From: SAR202 cluster bacterium AD-804-J14_MRT_500m
GTDB taxonomy: Bacteria; Chloroflexota; Dehalococcoidia; UBA3495; GCA-2712585
Assembly: GCA_009391275.1 (NCBI GenBank)
Contig: VEXF01000020.1
Location: 1-30,253 of the forward strand
Reading direction: 5' to 3'
Length of the DNA stretch: 30,253 bases
The stretch's first letter is position 1; each line of letters starts with the position of its first letter. Of the stretch, positions 23,053-30,253 are shown piece by piece. The position numbers and the translations under genes are program-made. The notes under the pieces are model-generated. The model saw only the letters and a list, made by a program, of their open reading frames with translations. It was not told the DNA's origin and did no database searches.

Positions 23053-23865
23053 GTGAAGTCCGTACTGAAATTTGTCGCGGCGCAGGTCGACTGGGCTAAA
23101 CGTAAGTCTAGATCAACTATAAACATTCAAAAAAATAAGACTCTCCAATCCGAGGCGCGTTTTGCACACCGGAAGCGCCGAATTAAAGATTTTGAACGAG
23201 TGCTAGGGGTGGAATTCAAAGATCAGGCTCTGCTACACGAGGCACTTACACATTCATCATTCATAAACGAAAACCCAGGGACTAACTTATCTTCCTATCA
23301 AAGATTGGAATTCCTTGGGGATGCTGTGTTGGGATCTATAGTAGCATTGGAACTTTTCCAGAGCTTCCCAAGCTTGGGACCCGGTGAATTGACAAAACTC
23401 CGGGCGGAATTAGTTCAAAGCCAGAGTTTGGCAGATATAGGTTCTGCATTGTCCCTTGGTGCTTATCTAGATATGGGGAAAGGCGAAGAAGCCAACGGTG
23501 GTCGTACACGACGATCAAATTTGGAAGATTCCGTAGAGGCTGTGCTGGGCGCGATATATTTAGATCAAGGGATAGACATAACGAGACGTATTGTATTGGA
23601 ATGGATGGGAGATAGACTGAAAACATTAGAATTCCAACGTGAAATAAGGCATCCAAAATCGCTGCTTCAAGAGATAGTACAGGCTAGAGAAGGTAAAACG
23701 CCCAAATATCAAGTTTCGTCGGTTTGTGAATTAGGTGGTACACAAACATATACTATCGACGTTATGATTGGAAACCTTGTCATGGGGACTGGTGCTGGAG
23801 CCAGTAAAAGTGAGGCTGAAAAACTCGCTGCGAGTCACGCTTTGGAACAAATTTATGATGCGTAG
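23053..23865 (+). CDS. rnc: Ribonuclease III
   Basis: RNase III cleaves double-stranded RNA in rRNA processing and mRNA turnover. After a basic N-terminal extension of about 45 residues, the endonuclease domain shows HEALTHSSFINENPG, the signature YQRLEFLGDAVLGSIV with the catalytic acidic residues, and NLEDSVEAVLGAIYLDQG. The C-terminal double-stranded-RNA-binding domain starts near residue 195 (HPKSLLQEIVQAREGKTPKY) and ends with GASKSEAEKLAASHALEQI. The start GTG 23053 directly follows an in-frame TAG, so it is the first possible start; its RBS is weak. The extension makes the protein longer (270 residues) than E. coli RNase III. ftsY overlaps its 3' end. Confidence 0.95.
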   Translation: MKSVLKFVAAQVDWAKRKSRSTINIQKNKTLQSEARFAHRKRRIKDFERVLGVEFKDQALLHEALTHSSFINENPGTNLSSYQRLEFLGDAVLGSIVALELFQSFPSLGPGELTKLRAELVQSQSLADIGSALSLGAYLDMGKGEEANGGRTRRSNLEDSVEAVLGAIYLDQGIDITRRIVLEWMGDRLKTLEFQREIRHPKSLLQEIVQAREGKTPKYQVSSVCELGGTQTYTIDVMIGNLVMGTGAGASKSEAEKLAASHALEQIYDA

Positions 23866-24814
23866 ACTTTTTGGAAATATGGGAATGCCTGATGAAGCTA
23901 AGACTAGTGTCGCCGTTGAACGTACAAGAAACACCTGGTTTGGGCACATCAAGGGGATGCTTAGTAGTTCAAAGTTAGACGAGTCGCTCTGGGAAGATCT
24001 AGAGGAGATCTTGGTATCTGCTGATGTTGGTATAGGAACTGCTATGACAATAGTTGAGAAGCTTCGGCATACTGTTGAATCTACTTCAATAAAAACTTCT
24101 GAAGAAGTGTTTGCTGCTCTGAAACAAGAATTGTTAAGAGTGCTAGATGTTGAAGGAGAGATGTCATCGGAAGAAAAAGTCCGTGCGAACGAAAGCCCTT
24201 ACGTAGTTCTAGTGGTAGGCGTAAATGGTGTTGGTAAAACAACCAGTATAGCCAAATTGGCTTCCCATTATAAACAGATGGGCAACACTGTCATAATCGC
24301 GGCTGGTGATACCTTTCGGGCTGCGGCGATAGATCAGATTCAGATATTAGGTAGTAAAATAGGCATAGATGTCATAGCTCACCAATATGGGGCGGATCCG
24401 GGGGCGGTAGCATATGATGCTTTTCAAGCGGCTCGAGCTCGGGGATCAAACATATTAATCATAGATACTGCAGGCCGATTACATACAAAGACAAATTTGA
24501 TGGAAGAATTGAGGAAGATAAGATCGGTTATCAATCGTTTGGATTCTTCATCACCGCAAGAAGTTATGTTGGTTCTGGATGCTACAACGGGCTACAATGG
24601 GCTGATGCAAGCACGCGCTTTTGCAGAAACTGTAAGTTGCAATGGAGTGTTTCTGTCTAAAATGGATGGGACTGCTAAAGGCGGTGTAGCGCTGGCAGTA
24701 AAAAAGGAATTAGGCCTCCCTATTAAGTACATAGGCACCGGAGAACAGATAGAAGACATGGTAACCTTCGATGCCAACCGATATTTAGACGCTCTTCTGG
24801 CTCCAACCAGCTAA
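23855..24814 (+). CDS. ftsY: Signal recognition particle receptor FtsY
   Basis: FtsY is the SRP receptor GTPase that delivers ribosome-nascent-chain complexes to the membrane. From ATG 23855 the protein has 319 residues: an N domain (WFGHIKGMLSSSKLDESLWE, DLEEILVSADVGIGTAM) and the G domain with GVNGVGKTTSIAKLA at about 122, AAGDTFRAAAIDQ, IIDTAGRLHTK, LDATTGYNG and SKMDGTAKGG. The acidic A domain of E. coli FtsY is missing, as in many bacteria. The frame stays open further upstream to 23768 within rnc, but those residues do not look like FtsY; ATG 23855 or 23858 overlaps the rnc stop and is the natural coupled start. rnc-ftsY adjacency is common. Confidence 0.95.
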   Translation: MMRRLFGNMGMPDEAKTSVAVERTRNTWFGHIKGMLSSSKLDESLWEDLEEILVSADVGIGTAMTIVEKLRHTVESTSIKTSEEVFAALKQELLRVLDVEGEMSSEEKVRANESPYVVLVVGVNGVGKTTSIAKLASHYKQMGNTVIIAAGDTFRAAAIDQIQILGSKIGIDVIAHQYGADPGAVAYDAFQAARARGSNILIIDTAGRLHTKTNLMEELRKIRSVINRLDSSSPQEVMLVLDATTGYNGLMQARAFAETVSCNGVFLSKMDGTAKGGVALAVKKELGLPIKYIGTGEQIEDMVTFDANRYLDALLAPTS

Positions 24815-24844
24815 TTGCCCCCGGCGGGCTATCAGGACTAATAA

Positions 24845-27193
24845 ATGGCCAACATTCTTCTTTGGCTTATGGCCGTTGAGATCCTTGGTTTAATCACTTT
24901 TCCTTTGTGCTATTTCTTTTTCTGCAGATTGCCGGACCGCGGTATCGTACTGTCTCCGGTTTTAGGATTGTTGTTGGTTTCTTATGTATTTTGGGTTCTC
25001 GGGTTAATTGGAGGTTTTGGGAATAGCAGGTTTGTGATAGTTGGTATTTTACTGGTCACATGCCTTGTCTCTCTTGAGGTGGTGAGAAATTCCAGATCCG
25101 ATCTGTTGGGGTTTTTGTGGCGCGAGCGGTTTCACATAGTGACGGGTCACCTGCTATTTCTCGTTATTTTTGTGACATGGATTTCCGTGATCTCTCAAGT
25201 CCCAGCTATAAATCATACAGAAAAACCTATGGACTTCGGCATCTTAAACGCTGTCTTGCGAGCAGAATCCTTTCCGCCGGAAGATATGTGGCTGGCGGGC
25301 CATACTATTAATTACTACTATTTTGGACACCTCATGATGGGAGTGTTAACTCAGCTCACCGGAATAGCATCTAGCGTTACCTACAATTTGTCGTTGGCGC
25401 TAATCGCGGCTTTAGCGTCATTGGGGGCTTACGGATTGGTGTACAACTTGGTGAGATTGTCAGGGAGATTTTCGAGGAGCGCGACTCTTTTTGCTTTAAT
25501 CGCGCCCTTGTTTGTTGTTCTAATTGGACATCTTGTTGGGGTGCTGGATTTTGTCCAAGCCCAAGGTTGGGGGTCTGAAGAATTCTGGCATTGGGTGAAT
25601 ATTAAAGACTTATCGAAGTCTGTCGCCGAAAACGGCTCGATTTTCCCACAGAGCTATAATTGGTGGTGGCATTCTAGCCGTGTTATAGACACTGTAGTTG
25701 GCAATAATAGTTTAGATTTTACTATCTCAGAGTTTCCATTCTTCAGTTTCTTATTGGGTGACCTTCATGCCCATGTATTATCACTCCCGTTCGTTATCCT
25801 TAGTCTTTGTTTAGGGTTAAATCTTTTTTTGGACGACAGTCCACTCAGAGATATGTGGTCGAAGCGGCGTATCTGCGAGGTTTTGGTTCTGTCTTTATCT
25901 TTCGGGTCACTGGCGTTCGTGAATATCTGGGATTTGCCGGTTCTGTTGGGTCTTTTAGGCGCATTGATTTTTTTGCGAGCGCTTAGGGAAGAAAGCATAT
26001 CCCTTGCAAAAACTGTTCTGAGAACGTTGGTAGTGGCAGTGCCGATTTTTGTGTTCGCCATGATCATTTTTCTTCCCTTTTATCTTGATTTGCAATCCCA
26101 GGTATCAGGGGTATTACCATTGTTGGAAGTGAGCACGAGACCGTTTTATTTTTTTCTTGTTTGGGGATTGTTCTTGTTTATTACAGTGCCTTTTGTTTTG
26201 AGGCAGTTTTGGTCTATACCACGGGAGAGATTATTAGATGAAAGATTATTGATCATAACTGTGGTTGTCACTCTGGTGCCAATAAGCCTTTGGTGTGGGG
26301 TGGCCTTCTTTCTGATACAAGCAGACGGTGGATTAGTCGAGGCCGCAATAAGCGTAGGATCAAGGTTCGGCAAATTGCTACCTTTGATACTTTTTGTTGG
26401 GATTTGTGTGTTTGCTGGGTTGGCAAGAAATAAGCAAGGGGAGCATGAAATTGCATTTGTACTGACGATTACAGCGTTGGGATATTATCTTTTAATGGGA
26501 TTGGAACTGTTCTATATCGAGGATTTCCTTCCACTTAGAATGAATACAGTGTTTAAACTAACTTATCAAGCATGGCTTTTACTGGCGCTTGCTTCTGCGT
26601 TCGGTGCTTATTATTGGCTGACCCGACCAGTGCCAAAGAATTTCGGGTTAAGAGTAGGGAACCATCTCCTAGTAGTCATGACTGGGTTGATTTTGCTGGG
26701 ATGCCTATATTACCCAGTTGGAGCCGCTTTGAATCGAATTCAGTCTGCAGATGATCCTCCTACCTTGGATGGGCTAGCGCATGTCAAGCAACGGGATCCT
26801 GATGAATATTATGCAATCTTAGATCTGAGAGATAATGCCCCTTGGGGACGGATAGTCGAAGCTGTAGGTCCAGATTACAGTGATCACGGCCGTATCGCAG
26901 CATCGACCGGGTTGCCTTCTCTTTTAAATTGGCCTGGGCATGAATTGCAGTGGCGTGGTTCAAGTGTGCCTTTTGTTGGGCGTGATAAAGATGTGGATTT
27001 AATATATCGGAGTCATATTCCTGAGGAAGTTGATGCATTGCTCAAAAAATATGCGGTGAGGTATGTCTATGTAGGTAAACGCGAAAGAGCTAAATATGGC
27101 GAGAAAGGGCTTGGGGTTTTCACTAGTCTCATGCGGCCATATTTTCAAAGTCCTGGGGTAACCGTCTATGTGCGGGATATCAATGCTTATTAA
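24845..27193 (+). CDS. DUF2298 (Chlor_Arch_YYY) multi-pass membrane protein
   Basis: The 782-residue protein is very hydrophobic, with many predicted membrane helices from the first residues onward. Near residue 155 it carries the family's name-giving tyrosine stretch in GHTINYYYFGHLMMGVLTQL, preceded by EKPMDFGILNAVLRAESFPP. A later part contains SEFPFFSFLLGDLHAHVLSL and DFLPLRMNTVFKLTYQAWLL, also typical. The C-terminal 130 residues are soluble (DGLAHVKQRDPDEYYAILDL, VRYVYVGKRERAKYGEKGLG). The family occurs in Chloroflexi and archaea and is uncharacterised; the topology recalls GT-C glycosyltransferases. The 3' end overlaps the next gene, so both are likely coupled in one membrane glycan cluster. 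Confidence 0.88.
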   Translation: MANILLWLMAVEILGLITFPLCYFFFCRLPDRGIVLSPVLGLLLVSYVFWVLGLIGGFGNSRFVIVGILLVTCLVSLEVVRNSRSDLLGFLWRERFHIVTGHLLFLVIFVTWISVISQVPAINHTEKPMDFGILNAVLRAESFPPEDMWLAGHTINYYYFGHLMMGVLTQLTGIASSVTYNLSLALIAALASLGAYGLVYNLVRLSGRFSRSATLFALIAPLFVVLIGHLVGVLDFVQAQGWGSEEFWHWVNIKDLSKSVAENGSIFPQSYNWWWHSSRVIDTVVGNNSLDFTISEFPFFSFLLGDLHAHVLSLPFVILSLCLGLNLFLDDSPLRDMWSKRRICEVLVLSLSFGSLAFVNIWDLPVLLGLLGALIFLRALREESISLAKTVLRTLVVAVPIFVFAMIIFLPFYLDLQSQVSGVLPLLEVSTRPFYFFLVWGLFLFITVPFVLRQFWSIPRERLLDERLLIITVVVTLVPISLWCGVAFFLIQADGGLVEAAISVGSRFGKLLPLILFVGICVFAGLARNKQGEHEIAFVLTITALGYYLLMGLELFYIEDFLPLRMNTVFKLTYQAWLLLALASAFGAYYWLTRPVPKNFGLRVGNHLLVVMTGLILLGCLYYPVGAALNRIQSADDPPTLDGLAHVKQRDPDEYYAILDLRDNAPWGRIVEAVGPDYSDHGRIAASTGLPSLLNWPGHELQWRGSSVPFVGRDKDVDLIYRSHIPEEVDALLKKYAVRYVYVGKRERAKYGEKGLGVFTSLMRPYFQSPGVTVYVRDINAY

Positions 27194-29579
27194 TCGGCAT
27201 GTATTAAGCAAACAACGCAGAGCCTTGCTGCATCTGCGACCTACTAGAGATGAATATATGTTTGGCGCTCTGGTAGTGCTTGCTCTGGGGTTACGGCTGT
27301 GGGGCCTAGGAGATAGGCCAATGCACTATGATGAGAGTTTGCATGCTTACTACAGTTGGGATTTGTTTGTTGGAAATGGCATGCGACATGAACCATGGAT
27401 CCATGGACCCCTGCAGTTTTTTCTAAATGCCGCGGTGTTTGCTATGTTTTGGGATAATGACTATACCGCCCGATTAATCTATTGTTTATTTGGGGCAGGT
27501 CTGGTTGGGCTTCCCTATTTCTTGAGGGACTACATGGGGCGTTGTGCAACTTTGACGGCGGCCGCAATGTTTGCCGTATCTCCTACGTTACTTTATTTCA
27601 GTCGCTACTCTCGTAATGACATTTTAATGGCGTTCTGGGCGCTCACATTGTTTGTTTTGACGTGGAGATATTTACATGACCGGAAGAACAGGTATCTATA
27701 TATTTTTGCGGCGGTATTAGCTCTCGCATTTGCTACCAAAGAGACGGCTTACATATTGGTAGTGACGTTTGGAGTACTATTAGCAGTGCTCTCCATAACC
27801 CAGCTGATTCCCTTGTTGTTGGGCCGGATACGTGTGTCGGATATTACCGGGCCAACAGTTTTGTTTTTACTGCTCGTGACTTTGACGTTACCACAATTCG
27901 CTGCTTTATCATCGATATTTCAAGGGTTAGGTGGCAGTGATTTAATACTGGTGTATTCCTCAGGTCCTACGGTTAACCCGGTTGGTCTGCCTTTGTGGAC
28001 TGAACCATTTGTTGCTATCGGGGCAGTGGAGTTTCCATTAGCCATAGACATACTTTTGCTAGGTGCGATAGCGGGCATTAGTTTATGTTGCGTTGTTTTA
28101 TTCCGCCGCCGGCCGATTCTAGTGTTGTGGAGTGCGGTTGGTATGCCAATAGCGATGATGATTTACGTCTCGCTGGCTATGTTGAATGTTGATGTTGCCG
28201 TCAACTATTTGATAGCCGCGATTATTTTGGCTGGATTAGTGTTGATCTCCTTTGCAGTGGGCATTATGTGGCAAACTAAAACCTGGCTGATAAGTGCTGG
28301 AATCTTCTACGCGGTTTGGGTTTCAATCTATACCAGCTTTTTTGGTCTATGGGTACGTGCATACACTGAATGCCCGGGTAGTGTGGGGGGCATACCAGGT
28401 GTTCTTTGCACAAAATTTGGAGGGGCATTTACCGGTGTTTGGCAAGGTTTGGGTTATTGGCTGGCGCAACAGGCAGTAGCACGAGGTAACCAACCTTGGT
28501 ACTACTACTTCACCATAGGTTCTCTTTATGAATTTCTGCCTTTAACGATAGGGGTCATTGGAATTATCTATTATTTGAAGAACGGCGGGGTATTAGGATT
28601 ATTTCTAGTCTTTTGGGCTCTATCCACGTTTTTGATTTACACAATTGCTTCGGAAAAAATGCCTTGGCTTTTGGTGAATTTAACCGTGCCGTTTATATTA
28701 TTGTCGGCTAAATTGCTCAGTGACTTTATGCTGGATTTATCATGGCGTCGAATGCTGAGCGAAGGCCATATATTGTTACTACTGGCATTTCCATTGCTAC
28801 TTATATTGATGATTTACCTGTTTACATCTTATCTAGATAAGGGCGAAATATTTTCGTTAAATGGATGGGCATCTGCCATAGGGTTAATAGTAGGTTTGGT
28901 GGTTGTGGTTTCATTGATGTACAGAGCGAAGCTTAAATTATCCTTCCGTCTGTCAATCTTAGGTGTGGCTGCATTGATGTTAGGATTCTCTGTTTTTACG
29001 GCGTTTCGTGCTACGTACACAGAAGGTGATGGGCGCCCTGAGATGTTGGTATACGCGGGAGGCAGTGAAGATGTGCGGAATGTATCAAACGACCTGCGTG
29101 TGGAGTTCCGCAACCGAGATTCAAATGACCGACTACATGTGGATTATGAGTTATGGTATCCGCTTAATTGGTACGTGAGAAACGATCAGTTTATAGAGTA
29201 TCACTGTTACAAAACTATAGAAGAAGCAGGCTATGTAGATTGGTGTAAATCTATGTCAGAGAGCCCTCCCGCCGCGGCGTTGTTGTTATTGGATTCCCAT
29301 GGATACCGTGATTCAAAGCATTTGATGGCTTATGTCCGGGAAGGGCCATTCAAGGATCTGCTTTGGTTTCCTGAAGTGTACCGCCGTCCGGGAGAAGATC
29401 GTTCTAATGAAACAATGTGGGAACAACTACGAAATGACTTCGGTTTCATAACCAATAAAATGGACCATCGCGAGGCTTGGAAAGATGTTCTGGATTATTT
29501 CCTTCATAGACGTATCAGCAAAGTTTGGTGGGATTCCAAGTTTTTTGCATATATGCCTGGTGGCTTACAGGATAGATAG
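27168..29579 (+). CDS. TIGR03663/Agl23-like membrane glycosyltransferase family protein
   Basis: The 803-residue multi-pass membrane protein begins with a short cytoplasmic part, then a helix and the loop GDRPMHYDESLHAYYSWDLF at about residues 46-65, whose DE pair corresponds to the catalytic acidic motif of PMT/ArnT-like GT-C enzymes. RHEPWIHGPLQFFLNAAVFA and SPTLLYFSRYSRNDILMAFW follow, a pattern of TIGR03663 proteins, called flippase activity-associated Agl23 in archaea. The C-terminal about 200 residues are soluble (GGSEDVRNVSNDLRVEFRNR). Such enzymes use lipid-linked sugars on the outer face of the membrane. Starts at ATG 27168 or ATG 27183 are possible; both overlap the DUF2298 gene, by 26 or 11 bp. 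Confidence 0.85.
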   Translation: MCGISMLINRHVLSKQRRALLHLRPTRDEYMFGALVVLALGLRLWGLGDRPMHYDESLHAYYSWDLFVGNGMRHEPWIHGPLQFFLNAAVFAMFWDNDYTARLIYCLFGAGLVGLPYFLRDYMGRCATLTAAAMFAVSPTLLYFSRYSRNDILMAFWALTLFVLTWRYLHDRKNRYLYIFAAVLALAFATKETAYILVVTFGVLLAVLSITQLIPLLLGRIRVSDITGPTVLFLLLVTLTLPQFAALSSIFQGLGGSDLILVYSSGPTVNPVGLPLWTEPFVAIGAVEFPLAIDILLLGAIAGISLCCVVLFRRRPILVLWSAVGMPIAMMIYVSLAMLNVDVAVNYLIAAIILAGLVLISFAVGIMWQTKTWLISAGIFYAVWVSIYTSFFGLWVRAYTECPGSVGGIPGVLCTKFGGAFTGVWQGLGYWLAQQAVARGNQPWYYYFTIGSLYEFLPLTIGVIGIIYYLKNGGVLGLFLVFWALSTFLIYTIASEKMPWLLVNLTVPFILLSAKLLSDFMLDLSWRRMLSEGHILLLLAFPLLLILMIYLFTSYLDKGEIFSLNGWASAIGLIVGLVVVVSLMYRAKLKLSFRLSILGVAALMLGFSVFTAFRATYTEGDGRPEMLVYAGGSEDVRNVSNDLRVEFRNRDSNDRLHVDYELWYPLNWYVRNDQFIEYHCYKTIEEAGYVDWCKSMSESPPAAALLLLDSHGYRDSKHLMAYVREGPFKDLLWFPEVYRRPGEDRSNETMWEQLRNDFGFITNKMDHREAWKDVLDYFLHRRISKVWWDSKFFAYMPGGLQDR

Positions 29580-29711
29580 TTATTTTGTTGGGAAAACTAT
29601 TATTAGAGAAGATATTATGCCATGGTAGTTAGCATTCCATTTTGATCTTCGGAAGAAAGAACATGATTGAGAGTAGAGAAGAACGGATAATAGCGTTTTT
29701 ACTATTATTGG

Positions 29712-30253
29712 ATGCGATTCTTGATTAAGAACTGGAGGTTTTGGTTAGGTTTTATTGTAAGTGCCGGATTTATCGGTTTATTTCTCGCTACGGTGGATCT
29801 GAATAAGATGGGTCATGCTCTTGCTAATGCGAGATATCAGTATGTTGCCGTAGCAGTTGCATTATATTTTTCCGCTGTCTTTTTTCGGACTTTACGGTGG
29901 AAATATTTGCTAGAACCGATGGGGTTGGTAGGAGTAGCACGTTTATTCCCAGTCGTTACAGTAGGATATATGGCAAATAATATTCTACCAGCTCGGTTAG
30001 GAGAGGTGGTGCGGGCGTATTACCTCACACGCAGAGAAGGGATCCCTGCAAGTGCCGGTTTAGCAACAATTATCGTTGAACGCGTTTACGATGGTCTGAC
30101 CCTGATTTTCTTAGCTGCAGTATCCGCGCCCGTAATTATTTTGGCTGGACTTGTCGATGGATCAAAAACCAGTGTCCAGGTGTCGTGGGGTATCTTTGGG
30201 CTGGTTTCCCTTTTTATATTCTTATTCGCAATAGGGGCGTTAACATTATTGGC
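29712..30253 (+). CDS. LPG-synthase-TM / AglD-like flippase family protein (3' truncated)
   Basis: From ATG 29712 an open frame runs off the right edge, giving 180 residues. It is hydrophobic, with helices at about 10-28 and 48-64, and contains the family signature region YMANNILPARLGEVVRAYYL followed by GIPASAGLATIIVERVYDGL. This is the pattern of the lysylphosphatidylglycerol-synthase transmembrane (UPF0104) family, which includes archaeal AglD-type proteins thought to help move lipid-linked sugars across the membrane. GGATG is the only RBS-like sequence nearby. The position behind the Agl23-like gene on the same strand, after 132 bp, supports a shared role in glycan assembly or export. Confidence 0.85.
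   Translation, partial: MRFLIKNWRFWLGFIVSAGFIGLFLATVDLNKMGHALANARYQYVAVAVALYFSAVFFRTLRWKYLLEPMGLVGVARLFPVVTVGYMANNILPARLGEVVRAYYLTRREGIPASAGLATIIVERVYDGLTLIFLAAVSAPVIILAGLVDGSKTSVQVSWGIFGLVSLFIFLFAIGALTLL

Overview
The window is a gene-dense bacterial chromosome segment that fits a member of the Chloroflexota, probably an environmental (marine or deep-branching, Dehalococcoidia/SAR202-like) lineage. This is inferred from the mix: an rpsF-ssb-rpsR block, a Chlor_Arch_YYY (DUF2298) membrane protein beside a TIGR03663/Agl23-like glycosyltransferase (a pair known from Chloroflexi and archaea), DUF502, LmbE/PIG-L and CelD-like proteins. The genome uses TTG and GTG starts often, has moderate G+C by eye, and uses TGA as a normal stop. 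I saw no tRNA, rRNA, CRISPR array, IS element or phage gene.

Layout. 1-795: the end of rpsF, then ssb and rpsR. 879-5994 (+): a tight operon of a membrane-anchored SurA/parvulin-like foldase, hom, thrC, folE and a CelD-like acetyltransferase. 6198-9652: DUF502, a convergent double-GNAT acetyltransferase, an LmbE-type deacetylase and a HAD hydrolase. 9743-13225 (-): mfd. 13545-17435 (+): proB, proA, recR, recO. 17556-19522 (+): a biotin carboxylase and its biotin carrier. 19645-22138 (-): CCA-adding enzyme, a 69-residue zinc-ribbon-like protein and a medium-chain oxidoreductase, read as one operon. 22262-22894 (+): a DsbA-family gene with two in-frame TGA codons. 23053-24814 (+): rnc-ftsY. 24845-end (+): three large membrane proteins, the last cut by the window edge.

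Most of the window is housekeeping: replication, repair and recombination (ssb, mfd, recR, recO), RNA maturation (cca, rnc), protein targeting (ftsY), threonine and proline synthesis, and the first step of the pterin pathway. The accessory end is the 24845-30253 cluster, whose GT-C-like and flippase-like membrane proteins suggest lipid-linked glycan assembly or surface glycosylation.

The main points for a second look are: (1) the DsbA-like gene, whose frame is otherwise intact behind a good promoter and RBS, but has TGA where the active-site Cys should be and a second TGA where Trp is expected; (2) a perfect 38-bp loopless palindrome between mfd and proB, which overlaps the -35 and spacer of a candidate mfd promoter; (3) the uncharacterised membrane glycan cluster; (4) small anomalies such as a ProB without PUA domain, a biotin carboxylase pair with no carboxyltransferase beside it and an apparently leaderless start, and a small zinc protein locked between cca and an oxidoreductase.
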